Source of the DNA: Chloracidobacterium sp. UBA3360
GTDB taxonomy: Bacteria; Acidobacteriota; Blastocatellia; Pyrinomonadales; Pyrinomonadaceae
Reading direction: 5' to 3'
DNA: 40,808 bases
NCBI GenBank assembly: GCA_002360555.1
Contig: DEQS01000083.1
Location: forward strand, 1 to 40,808
Shown here: positions 24,695 to 32,093 of the stretch, piece after piece
How positions within the stretch are numbered: the stretch's first letter is position 1
Layout: each line of letters begins with the position of its first letter
Translations under genes and position numbers: made by a program
Notes under the pieces: model-generated
Told to the model about the DNA's origin: nothing
Seen by the model: the letters and a program-made list of their open reading frames with translations, nothing else
The model's database searches: none

Positions 24695-25746
24695 TCCTCA
24701 AACTGTTTCTTCAAACTCTCCGTATACGGTGCACGAGCCACGCCTTTTTCAGTAATAATAGCCGTCACGAGGTCGTTTGGCGTTACGTCAAATGCGTAGT
24801 TTGTGATGCCGACCCCTTCGGGGGCAAGTTGGTGGCCTTTGACGTGGGTGACTTCGATGCGGTCGCGTTCTTCGATCGGGATCTCGTCGCCGGTCGGGGT
24901 GTTGAGATCGACGGTTGAAAGCGGGGCGGCGACGTAGAACGGGATGCCGTGGCGTTTGGCGAGGACGGCGACCATATATGTTCCGATCTTGTTGGCAACG
25001 TCACCGTTGGCTGCGATGCGGTCGCTGCCGACGACGACCGCCTGGATCGAACCTTTTTTCATTATGTGGCCGCTCATGTTGTCGGTGATGAGGGTGACGG
25101 GAATGTCGTCTTCCATCAATTCCCAAGCCGTGAGCCGCGCACCTTGTAGATACGGCCGCGTTTCGTCGGCGATAACTGAAATATTCTTGCCCTGATCGAC
25201 GGCTCCTCGTATCACTCCAAGCGCCGTTCCCCACACACCGCCCGTTGCCAAAGCTCCGGCGTTGCAGTGTGTCAAAACCGTATCGTTATCACCAAGCAGT
25301 TCACCGCCAAACTGCGCGATCAGACGCTGCGATTCGATGTCTTCGTCGTGGATGGCGAGGGCGTCGGTCTTAAGTATCTCTTTGATCTCGCTGACAGACT
25401 TGCCATCTGCCTTGGCGGCTTGAAACGTGCGATTCATACGGTCGATCGCCCAGAAAAGGTTGACCGCTGTGGGACGTGTAGCGGCGAGAACTTCGCTAAT
25501 GTAGCCGATCTCGTCTTCGAGATCAGCGACCGTGGTGCCGACAAAATTCTTTGCCCCCAAAGCGATTCCGTACGCCGCCGAAACGCCGATCGCCGGTGCT
25601 CCGCGAACGACCATATCTTTGATGCCGGCTGCGACCTCATCATAAGTTTTCAGCGTCAGCCATTTTTCCTCGGTCGGAAGCAGACGCTGATCGAGCATGA
25701 GGACGCCTTCGTCGGACCATTTAACGGGGATGATATTGTATTTCAT
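24691..25746 (-). CDS. mtnA: S-methyl-5-thioribose-1-phosphate isomerase
   Basis: A 351-residue enzyme of the methionine salvage pathway that converts methylthioribose-1-phosphate to methylthioribulose-1-phosphate. Motifs: VVRGAPAIGVSAAYGIAL (about 45-62), THCNAGALATGGVWGTALG with the catalytic Cys (about 161), and VVVGSDRIAANGDVANKIGT with the catalytic Asp (about 240). The C-terminus PNDLVTAIITEKGV is typical. The start at 25746 (MKYNIIPVKWSDEG) fits the family; an upstream start at 25785 adds a nonconserved tail. Other mtn genes are not in the window. A related eIF2B-like paralogue is unlikely because the catalytic residues are present. Confidence 0.93.
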   Translation of the reverse strand: MKYNIIPVKWSDEGVLMLDQRLLPTEEKWLTLKTYDEVAAGIKDMVVRGAPAIGVSAAYGIALGAKNFVGTTVADLEDEIGYISEVLAATRPTAVNLFWAIDRMNRTFQAAKADGKSVSEIKEILKTDALAIHDEDIESQRLIAQFGGELLGDNDTVLTHCNAGALATGGVWGTALGVIRGAVDQGKNISVIADETRPYLQGARLTAWELMEDDIPVTLITDNMSGHIMKKGSIQAVVVGSDRIAANGDVANKIGTYMVAVLAKRHGIPFYVAAPLSTVDLNTPTGDEIPIEERDRIEVTHVKGHQLAPEGVGITNYAFDVTPNDLVTAIITEKGVARAPYTESLKKQFED

Positions 25747-25857
25747 ATATTTATCGGCCAAAGACTGTTTTGCCGCGAAACTCAAATCTTACGCAAATCA
25801 TCGCCGGCACTCAAGAAACGTGGAACTTTTTTCACCCACTTTACCGTTTATCCAGTC

Positions 25858-26544
25858 ATGAAGCTCGAACACACACTTGACGATCTGCACGTTGCCTTTA
25901 CCCGGCGTTGGTGGACTCAGATGTTTACGGCGTTTACGCGATGCTTGCTCGCCATCGGTTTTATACCGCCGAGCTACACAAAGATCATCCATCAGCCGTT
26001 CACCTCGCTGCCGGATTCGAACCCGGTTGGACACTATTTCAACGCGCTTTACCAAACGGGTTTCTATTACGAATTTCTCGGCTGGGGCCAGATGATCGCC
26101 GCAATATTGCTGCTGATACCCAGGACTTCGCACATCGGGGCACTATTGTTTTTACCGATCATTGCAAACATCGCGGTGCTCACCGCGTCGGTCGGATTCA
26201 AAGGTACGTGGGTCATCACGATATTGATGACGCTTGCCGCGACATATCTCGTGGGCTGGGAATATGACCGCCTAAAGCCAATTATTTTCAGCAGCCGAGA
26301 GGACACTCCACGCAGATTCACCTTGCAGTATCTAAAAATCCCAGCCTTTTTCGCCATAGGCGGAGTTGCAATGGGCGTGGTCTGGTGGGCAATTGGACTG
26401 GGAAATTTTGCAAATTACCTCAAGATAACTGTGCTCTTGGCCGCTGTAGGTTTTGTATTTGGCCTGATCGTTTCAGTTCATTACCGTTTTATGCCGGTCG
26501 GGCATCTGACGAGGACGATGCCGCCGGATCAATTGAAAGTTTGA
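25858..26544 (+). CDS. DoxX-like membrane protein
   Basis: A 228-residue integral membrane protein with about five or six hydrophobic segments, for example FTRCLLAIGFIPPSY, FLGWGQMIAAILLLIP, GALLFLPIIANIAVLTASVG, AFFAIGGVAMGVVWWAIGL and ITVLLAAVGFVFGLIVS. The first four resemble the DoxX-like fold. The open frame continues far upstream, but that part is antisense to mtnA; the ATG at 25858 (MKLEHTLDDLHVAFTRRWW) gives a natural N-terminus. The function is unknown. It is divergent from mtnA and 48 bp upstream of the glycogen phosphorylase gene. Confidence 0.65.
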   Translation: MKLEHTLDDLHVAFTRRWWTQMFTAFTRCLLAIGFIPPSYTKIIHQPFTSLPDSNPVGHYFNALYQTGFYYEFLGWGQMIAAILLLIPRTSHIGALLFLPIIANIAVLTASVGFKGTWVITILMTLAATYLVGWEYDRLKPIIFSSREDTPRRFTLQYLKIPAFFAIGGVAMGVVWWAIGLGNFANYLKITVLLAAVGFVFGLIVSVHYRFMPVGHLTRTMPPDQLKV

Positions 26545-26592
26545 TAACGGCTGTCGCATCGTTTATATTCGTTCCTTACCCAAAAACGAATT

Positions 26593-28776
26593 ATGACGGA
26601 GGCCTCGACCGATATCGCCACAGAAGCAGTAACCCAACAGACCCAGCCAATATTCAGAACCGATTTTGAATTTAACCGCAGCCTCCCCGAGCCGCTCGCG
26701 GCACTCGACGCCATCTCGCGCAATTTCTACTGGTCGTGGCAACCCGAAGGCACGGCACTTTTTCGCGATCATGATCCTGAGTTATGGGACAAATGCGAAC
26801 AAAACCCGCGTGTTTTCTTAAAAAAGATCAGCGGCTTGCGGCTGTATCAGCGTGCTGCAGACGCCTCTTACGTAAAGCGCTTGAGCACATTCGATGCCCG
26901 TTTTCAGGACTATTTATCGGTTTTAACAAACAACGAACAACGAACAACGAACATCGCCTATTTTTGTGCCGAATACGGCATTCACAATTCCCTGCCTAAT
27001 TATTCCGGTGGGCTCGGCATTCTCGCGGGCGACCATCTCAAATCGGCGAGCGACCTCGATCTGCCGCTGACGGCGGTCGGGTTGCTTTATCGTTTTGGTT
27101 ATTTTCGGCAAAAGATCAGCCACGACGGCTGGCAGCAGGAATCGTATAATGACGTATTTGAGAGCGAGCTTGCTCTGACGCCGGTCGTTGATGCGGACGG
27201 CGAGCGTGTGACGGTGGCGGTTCACATTCGCGGCCGCGAGGTTGTTGCACAGGCGTGGCTTGCGCGTGTCGGACGCATTTCGCTGTATCTGCTTGATACT
27301 AATGTTTCCACAAACAGCGATGTCGATCGCCTCATAACCGGCCACCTTTATGGCGGCGATGTCGAAACGCGTATCGTGCAAGAAAAAGTTTTGGGTATGG
27401 GCGGTGTTCGATTGCTCAGAAAACTGGGCATTGCTCCTTCCGTTTTTCACCTCAACGAAGGCCATGCCGCTTTTTCGACACTTGAACTTGCAAAAGAGTA
27501 TCTTGAATCAAACCCCGACGCGTCATTCGCAGGTGCAGTCGAAAAGGTTCGCTCCCAGTGCGTTTTTACTACGCACACGCCTGTTTCGGCCGGTAACGAT
27601 TCGTTTCCGCCGCAGGTTTTGAGCGAATGCTTTAGTAAAGAGTTTATCTCGGCTCTAAAGATAACCAACGGCGAATTTCTCGCTCTGGGGCGTGCAAATC
27701 TCGCCGACGACACCGAGTATTTTGGGATGACGCCGCTTGCGATCCGCATGTGCCGCTCGGCCAATGGAGTTAGTGAAAAGCATGGCGAGGTTTCACGCGA
27801 GCTGTGGCTCAAGATGTTCCCCGACCTTGCCGATGCCGGAGCCGTGCCGATCACGTCGGTAACAAATGGCGTTCACGCCCCGACATGGATCGCACCGCTT
27901 TTTCAGGATCTGTTCACAAAAACGATCGGTGAAAACTGGCATGAGATCGTCCGGCAATCCGGTGATTGGAAGCAAGCGATAAATGCGATTCCCGACGCTG
28001 ACATATGGAACGCTCATCAAGACTTAAAGGCTCTTCTCATAGCGTTTATACGCGAGCGGACAGCCGCAAAAAATACCGGCGATCAGGACACGATCCACGA
28101 ACATGAAAATACTCGTGGGCTATTTTCCCGCGATGTGCTGACGATCGGGTTTGCCCGGCGAGTCGCCGCTTATAAACGCTGGGATCTGCTGTTTTCAGAT
28201 CTGCCGCGGCTGCTCAAAATGGTAGATGATGCTGACCGGCCCGTGCAGTTTGTCTTTGCCGGAAAAGCCCATCCGCAGGACCGCACCGCAAAAACCATTT
28301 TGCAGGAGCTGATGAGCATCAATCACGATTCGAACTGGCAGCGTCGTGCCGTATTTATCGAGGATTACGACCAAGAGGTCGCCCGATATCTCGTACAGGG
28401 CGTCGATGTCTGGATGAACGTCCCGCGTCGCCCGATGGAAGCCAGCGGCACGAGCGGCATGAAAGCGGCGATGAACGGAGCCCTTAACTTTTCGATCCTC
28501 GACGGTTGGTGGATCGAGGGTTACAACGGCGAAAATGGTTTTGAGATCGGCGATCTGTCGGACGGCTCGGACGAACAAATGGACGCAAGCGATGCCGAGT
28601 CGTTATACTCGACGCTCGAAAACCAAGTCATTCCAGCATACTATTCACACGACAACAGCGGCCTGCCGACTGATTGGATCCGCCGGATGAAAAATTCGAT
28701 CGCGACGCTTACCCCGCAGTTTTCAAGCGATCGGATGGTGACCGATTATCTCGACAGGATATACGAGGGCCAATAA
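26593..28776 (+). CDS. glgP: Alpha-glucan (glycogen) phosphorylase, GT35
   Basis: A 727-residue cytoplasmic enzyme that releases glucose-1-phosphate from glycogen or maltodextrin using pyridoxal phosphate. The N-terminal DUF3417-like region (LPEPLAALDAISRNFYWSWQ) is followed by the catalytic core: IAYFCAEYGIHNSLPNYSGG, LGILAGDHLKSASDL, HLNEGHAAF, VTNGVHAPTWI, FARRVAAYKRWDL, and the PLP-binding motif EASGTSGMKAAMNGALNFS. This matches the shorter alpha-glucan phosphorylase subfamily. The linker before the core contains a heptanucleotide tandem repeat (26925-26952). The next gene's ATG shares one base with the stop (TAATG). Confidence 0.93.
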   Translation: MTEASTDIATEAVTQQTQPIFRTDFEFNRSLPEPLAALDAISRNFYWSWQPEGTALFRDHDPELWDKCEQNPRVFLKKISGLRLYQRAADASYVKRLSTFDARFQDYLSVLTNNEQRTTNIAYFCAEYGIHNSLPNYSGGLGILAGDHLKSASDLDLPLTAVGLLYRFGYFRQKISHDGWQQESYNDVFESELALTPVVDADGERVTVAVHIRGREVVAQAWLARVGRISLYLLDTNVSTNSDVDRLITGHLYGGDVETRIVQEKVLGMGGVRLLRKLGIAPSVFHLNEGHAAFSTLELAKEYLESNPDASFAGAVEKVRSQCVFTTHTPVSAGNDSFPPQVLSECFSKEFISALKITNGEFLALGRANLADDTEYFGMTPLAIRMCRSANGVSEKHGEVSRELWLKMFPDLADAGAVPITSVTNGVHAPTWIAPLFQDLFTKTIGENWHEIVRQSGDWKQAINAIPDADIWNAHQDLKALLIAFIRERTAAKNTGDQDTIHEHENTRGLFSRDVLTIGFARRVAAYKRWDLLFSDLPRLLKMVDDADRPVQFVFAGKAHPQDRTAKTILQELMSINHDSNWQRRAVFIEDYDQEVARYLVQGVDVWMNVPRRPMEASGTSGMKAAMNGALNFSILDGWWIEGYNGENGFEIGDLSDGSDEQMDASDAESLYSTLENQVIPAYYSHDNSGLPTDWIRRMKNSIATLTPQFSSDRMVTDYLDRIYEGQ
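26925..26952 (+). repeat. Heptanucleotide tandem repeat inside glgP
   Basis: Four 7-mers in a row: AACAAAC, then three identical AACGAAC units. They encode part of TNNEQRTTN in the linker between the N-terminal region and the catalytic core of the phosphorylase. The unit length is not a multiple of three, so loss or gain of one unit would shift the reading frame. Confidence 0.8.
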
Positions 28777-29477
28777 TGGACGAATTTACAACCGGACAAA
28801 TACACCCGATCGAATGTGCAAAAGAGGCCTGGGCGCTGATCAAGGCCGACTATTGGATATTGTTCGCCATCTCGATCGTCGGAGCGATGATCGGCGGTAT
28901 ATCGATGTACATCCTCATCGGGGCGATGATCTGCGGCATTTTCAACGCCTATCTCAAGGTCATCGACGGACGTGGCAAGGCAAACATCGACGATCTGTGG
29001 GTCGGATTTAAGTTTTTCGGGCCGAGTTTGCTGGTCACCGTGCTGATCGTTGTGCCGATGGTTATCTGGATAATAATCTTGTTTGTCACGATCTATCTGC
29101 CGATCATTACGGCGGCAATAATGGGCAACAACGCCGATGGCGGCACGATACTTGGCACGTTCATTGTCGGATTTATTATCGACATTATCGTCGCCGTGAT
29201 AATGATCTCGATCCATTCGCTGCTGATATTTTGTTTTCCGCTGATAGTCGATCGGGGGATTTCGAGCTGGGATTCGGTCAAGCTGAGTGCCCGTGCGGTA
29301 ATGAAAAATCTCGGCGGCATTGGCGGCCTGATCGGGTTAAATTTTGTTATGGCTCTCGCTGGCGAACTCGCATTTTGCGTCGGTATTTATCTAATGATCC
29401 CGATCATAACCGCAACCAACGTTGTCGCGTACCGCAAGGTCTTTCCACTCAGGGCTGACGCCCCGCAATTACAATAA
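28776..29477 (+). CDS. Multipass membrane protein, unknown function
   Basis: A 233-residue protein. A short soluble start (MDEFTTGQIHPIECAKEAWA) is followed by about six hydrophobic segments, including ILFAISIVGAMIGGISMYIL, LLVTVLIVVPMVIWIIILFV, IVGFIIDIIVAVIMISIHSL and GELAFCVGIYLMIPIITATN. The pattern resembles DUF975-like or glycerophosphodiesterase-type membrane domain proteins, but I do not assign a family. The start at 28776 is fixed by the TAATG overlap with glgP and immediately precedes ytxJ without a gap, so it belongs to the same transcription unit. Confidence 0.7.
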   Translation: MDEFTTGQIHPIECAKEAWALIKADYWILFAISIVGAMIGGISMYILIGAMICGIFNAYLKVIDGRGKANIDDLWVGFKFFGPSLLVTVLIVVPMVIWIIILFVTIYLPIITAAIMGNNADGGTILGTFIVGFIIDIIVAVIMISIHSLLIFCFPLIVDRGISSWDSVKLSARAVMKNLGGIGGLIGLNFVMALAGELAFCVGIYLMIPIITATNVVAYRKVFPLRADAPQLQ

Positions 29478-29801
29478 ATGCCGCTAACACAAATCAGCTT
29501 AGACACGATCGAAAAGCTCGATGCTCTTATCGCCGACTCACACGACCGGCCGGTGTTTTTGTTCAAACACAGCGACACTTGCGGCATTAGTGCTCACATA
29601 CTCGAACAGCTTAATGACATCGACGGCGACGTTAATATCCTCGTCGTCCAATACGACCGCGAAGTTTCAAACGCCGTCGTCGAAAGACTGGGTATTCGCC
29701 ATGCCTCGCCGCAAGCGTTCGTTCTAAAAGACGGCAAGCCCATCTATCACGCCACGCATTACGGTATCGATCCCGACGAGATCGCCAAACACCTGAAATG
29801 A
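29478..29801 (+). CDS. ytxJ: YtxJ-like bacillithiol-system redox protein
   Basis: A 107-residue thioredoxin-fold protein. FLFKHSDTCGISAHILEQL carries the single redox-active Cys (about 35) in the TCxIS context typical of YtxJ, and RHASPQAFVLKDGKPIYHATH matches the family's SPQ cis-proline loop and glycine/lysine turn. YtxJ proteins are thought to act as bacilliredoxin-like monothiol proteins that resolve mixed disulfides with bacillithiol. The ATG follows the previous stop with no spacer and the stop overlaps the next ATG (ATGA, 29798-29801). It suggests the organism makes bacillithiol, though no synthesis genes are in view. Confidence 0.8.
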   Translation: MPLTQISLDTIEKLDALIADSHDRPVFLFKHSDTCGISAHILEQLNDIDGDVNILVVQYDREVSNAVVERLGIRHASPQAFVLKDGKPIYHATHYGIDPDEIAKHLK

Positions 29802-30085
29802 TACAGCCACTACAAATTGTCGAAGAATCGGACAGCCTGCTCGCTATCAAATGGTCGGACGGCACCGATTCAAAATATACCGCCGCCGAACTGCGCCGCG
29901 TCTGCCCCTGTGCAAGCTGCCGCGACGAATGGACCGGCGAAAAGATCCTTGACGAACAGCAGATCAGCGATGACCTGACTTTTACCGCGATGTCGATCGT
30001 CGGGCGGTACGCCCTAAATTTTGTGTTCTCCGACAACCACGATACAGGGATCTTTAGTTTTGAGTATCTGAATAAACTCAAATAA
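29798..30085 (+). CDS. DUF971 (GBBH-like N-terminal) domain protein
   Basis: A 95-residue protein with the DUF971 pattern: LLAIKWSDGTDSKYTAAELR, then VCPCASCRDEWTG with three Cys likely binding a metal, and VGRYALNFVFSDNHDTGIFS near the end, where the GRYA..F.W.D.H..GIY element is characteristic. The domain occurs at the start of gamma-butyrobetaine hydroxylases and in small stand-alone proteins, often near iron-sulfur assembly genes. It overlaps ytxJ by four bases. The biochemical role is unknown. Confidence 0.85.
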   Translation: MIQPLQIVEESDSLLAIKWSDGTDSKYTAAELRRVCPCASCRDEWTGEKILDEQQISDDLTFTAMSIVGRYALNFVFSDNHDTGIFSFEYLNKLK

Positions 30086-30125
30086 AAATCGACTGACGCG
30101 CCACGACTGCGGTTATAATAGTTCT

Positions 30126-30395
30126 ATGAATGAACGCGATATATTTGATGAGCGGCAAGAGGTCAAAAAGGCGAGCTTTTCGTGCCCGCATTGCCGCGAG
30201 CGTGCCGATTATGACGTTCGCTGGCTAAAGCGGACCAAGAAAAAGAACGCCAACACCCGCAACGAGCAAGATCGTGCTCAATTTCAGAAATCCCGCGATT
30301 ATATGGTCCGCGTGGACGATATGCTGATGTGCAGCAATATGCGTTGCCGCAAACGGTTTGAGATACCGACGTCGCAATCTATCGTTTTCATCTAA
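30126..30395 (+). CDS. Small zinc-ribbon protein
   Basis: An 89-residue soluble basic protein with two cysteine pairs, CPHC (about 20-23) and CSNMRC (about 69-74), separated by a Lys/Arg/Asn-rich middle. This suggests one zinc ribbon. I do not recognise the family; zinc-binding nucleic-acid or protein adaptors are possible. It is 40 bp after the DUF971 gene and ends just before a terminator, so it may close the glgP run. Confidence 0.6.
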   Translation: MNERDIFDERQEVKKASFSCPHCRERADYDVRWLKRTKKKNANTRNEQDRAQFQKSRDYMVRVDDMLMCSNMRCRKRFEIPTSQSIVFI

Positions 30396-30402
30396 CACAA
30401 AA

Positions 30403-30428
30403 AAAGCGAGCCATTTACGGCTCGCTTT
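30403..30428. terminator. Bidirectional intrinsic terminator
   Basis: Perfect 10-bp stem AAAGCGAGCC (30403-30412) and GGCTCGCTTT (30419-30428) with the loop ATTTAC, between the convergent zinc-ribbon and TonB-C genes, with A/T tracts on both sides. Confidence 0.85.
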
Positions 30429-30450
30429 CTAATTTTCAGTTGAACTATTT

Positions 30451-31797
30451 TTAGTAGATCGAGAATGTATATTCGATCTGCTTGGTTACCGACTGCGGCA
30501 CACCATTGGTCTTAGCCGGTTCAAAGCTGATGCGGCGTGCCGCCGCGATAGCTTGTTCTGTCAGCCCGTTACCAAGTCCTTTGACCGGCGAGATACTGCC
30601 GACCTGTCCCGAGGCAAGGAATGTAACACGCAAGATGACGGTTCCCGTGATATTGTTTTGACGTGCCGAATCTGTATAGCCCGGACGCGGCTTTGAGAGT
30701 ATCTTGATACCCTGCGTCACGCCGACCGCTCTCGGGGGCGGGCCGCCGCCGTTGTCACCATCGCCGGTTCCGCTGCCGTTACCATTTCCTAATCCGCTGC
30801 CATAACCCGAACCGCTTCCCGATCCGGCACCAGTTCCGACACCGCTACCTTGGCCCGTTCCGCTGCCGCTGCCCTGGCCACCGCCTGAGCCGGTACCGTT
30901 ATTGAAATTAGTAAATCTGCCGTTTGGATCCCCAAATCGATCGTATTTTTGTTCGAAAGTTTTGTTGCCTTGCGTCGAAGCGGGTGGCAAAACAAGCGAA
31001 GGGTTTTCCATGCGAGGTATCGCCTGTGGCGGACGCTGTGGGTTTGGTGTCTGGTTTGCCAGATCGCCCTTGGTCGTTTCCTCTTCTTCACGGCCACCGC
31101 CGCCACCGCCGCCAGCGTTTTTGTCCTTTTCCTGCTGTTTCTCTTCTTCGGTGATCATCGGCACTTCGTCGATCAGGCTCGCAAGCGAGTTTTCATCTCC
31201 GATCGCACCGATACCGATATCTTTCTGGAAAAGCGAGAAAACGGTCGAGCCAAGCGCAAGTATGAGAATAAACACGGTCGAGCCGAGCAGCAACGCACTG
31301 CGTTGTCCCGCATTCTTTTCTTCGATAACCGTTACGTAAAAACCGCCTTCGTTGATCGCCTTGTCGCGTTCGGCTGATAGAGAAACCGGTATGCGGTCAA
31401 CATCGACCGTTGCTGGCTGAGTATAAACTGGTGCGGCAACCGGGATCGCTTTGGGTGCGACGGCTTCGACAACCGGCTCGGCAACCTCTTCGACAATCTC
31501 AGGTTCGGCAGCGACGGACTCAGGCTCAGCGGCGGCTACGACCGGTTCTTCGATCGCGACAGGTTCTTCAAATGGAACCGGCTGCTCAAAAACCTCGGCA
31601 ACCGGAGCTGCTTCGGCAACAACCGGAGCTTCGAGGATCACGGGCATCGGCGGCTGAGCGACAGCCTCGGCTGTGGACTTTGCCTCGACCGGATTCATCT
31701 CAAATGCCTGTAGGCCCGCGCCGCAATTTGGACAAAACCCAAATTTTTCGGCAAAGCCCTCGTCACACGAACCGCAATATTTAACTATTTTTCCCAT
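30451..31797 (-). CDS. Zinc-ribbon and TonB C-terminal domain protein
   Basis: A 448-residue membrane protein. The N-terminus is a zinc ribbon (Cys8, Cys11, Cys22, Cys25), then an acidic, Pro/Ala/Glu/Val-rich stretch (about 30-130). A single transmembrane segment follows (ALLLGSTVFILILALGSTVF, about 167-187), a Gly/Ser/Asn low-complexity linker (about 300-355), and a TonB C-terminal domain (about 365-448; GTVILRVTFLASGQVGSISP and AARRISFEPAKTNG). The expected topology is ribbon in the cytoplasm, TonB domain in the periplasm. TonB domains contact outer-membrane transporters, but no ExbB/ExbD or TonB-dependent receptor is nearby. A GAGAGG ribosome binding site supports the ATG at 31797. Confidence 0.85.
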   Translation of the reverse strand: MGKIVKYCGSCDEGFAEKFGFCPNCGAGLQAFEMNPVEAKSTAEAVAQPPMPVILEAPVVAEAAPVAEVFEQPVPFEEPVAIEEPVVAAAEPESVAAEPEIVEEVAEPVVEAVAPKAIPVAAPVYTQPATVDVDRIPVSLSAERDKAINEGGFYVTVIEEKNAGQRSALLLGSTVFILILALGSTVFSLFQKDIGIGAIGDENSLASLIDEVPMITEEEKQQEKDKNAGGGGGGGREEEETTKGDLANQTPNPQRPPQAIPRMENPSLVLPPASTQGNKTFEQKYDRFGDPNGRFTNFNNGTGSGGGQGSGSGTGQGSGVGTGAGSGSGSGYGSGLGNGNGSGTGDGDNGGGPPPRAVGVTQGIKILSKPRPGYTDSARQNNITGTVILRVTFLASGQVGSISPVKGLGNGLTEQAIAAARRISFEPAKTNGVPQSVTKQIEYTFSIY

Positions 31798-31810
31798 CTT
31801 CAGCCTCTCA

Positions 31811-31846
31811 TTATCACGCTCTACATTGTGAGCGACATAGTGATAA
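31811..31846. promoter_or_regulatory. Inverted repeat upstream of the TonB-C gene
   Basis: TTATCAC (31811-31817) and GTGATAA (31840-31846) are perfect inverted copies; an inner CGCTC/GAGCG pair (31817-31821 and 31830-31834) extends the symmetry with a bulge. It lies 14-49 bases upstream of the start codon of the minus-strand gene, a place suited to an operator or leader hairpin. The rest of the 31798-32093 gap is AT-rich; I see no gene in it. Confidence 0.3.
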
Positions 31847-32093
31847 AACGATTATATCGCGTTTATTTCAGAAGTTAAGCGTTTTTTCAACAAAAATTCC
31901 GCGATATTTCAACGTGCGGAGATTCTCAATTGTCATAGATGCATCATCCGTTTGACGCGATGCCCATTACGCTCTTAAAATTTTCATTTGTGAAACTAGT
32001 GCGTTTTTGGTTCATTTATTACGTGCGGCAAACATTAGGCACGGTTCACGCAACTAATCTGTTTTGCGTCTCTGTTGCTCAAGAAGCTATACG

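Noticed and set aside
25267..25857. Long open frame upstream of the DoxX-like gene
   Set aside because: It is antisense to mtnA, has no protein-like motifs, and the natural start of the membrane protein is the ATG at 25858.
30740..30905. Repetitive GC-rich stretch resembling a tandem repeat
   Set aside because: It encodes the Gly/Ser/Asn linker of the TonB-C protein; the repeats are simple low-complexity coding sequence, not a separate element.
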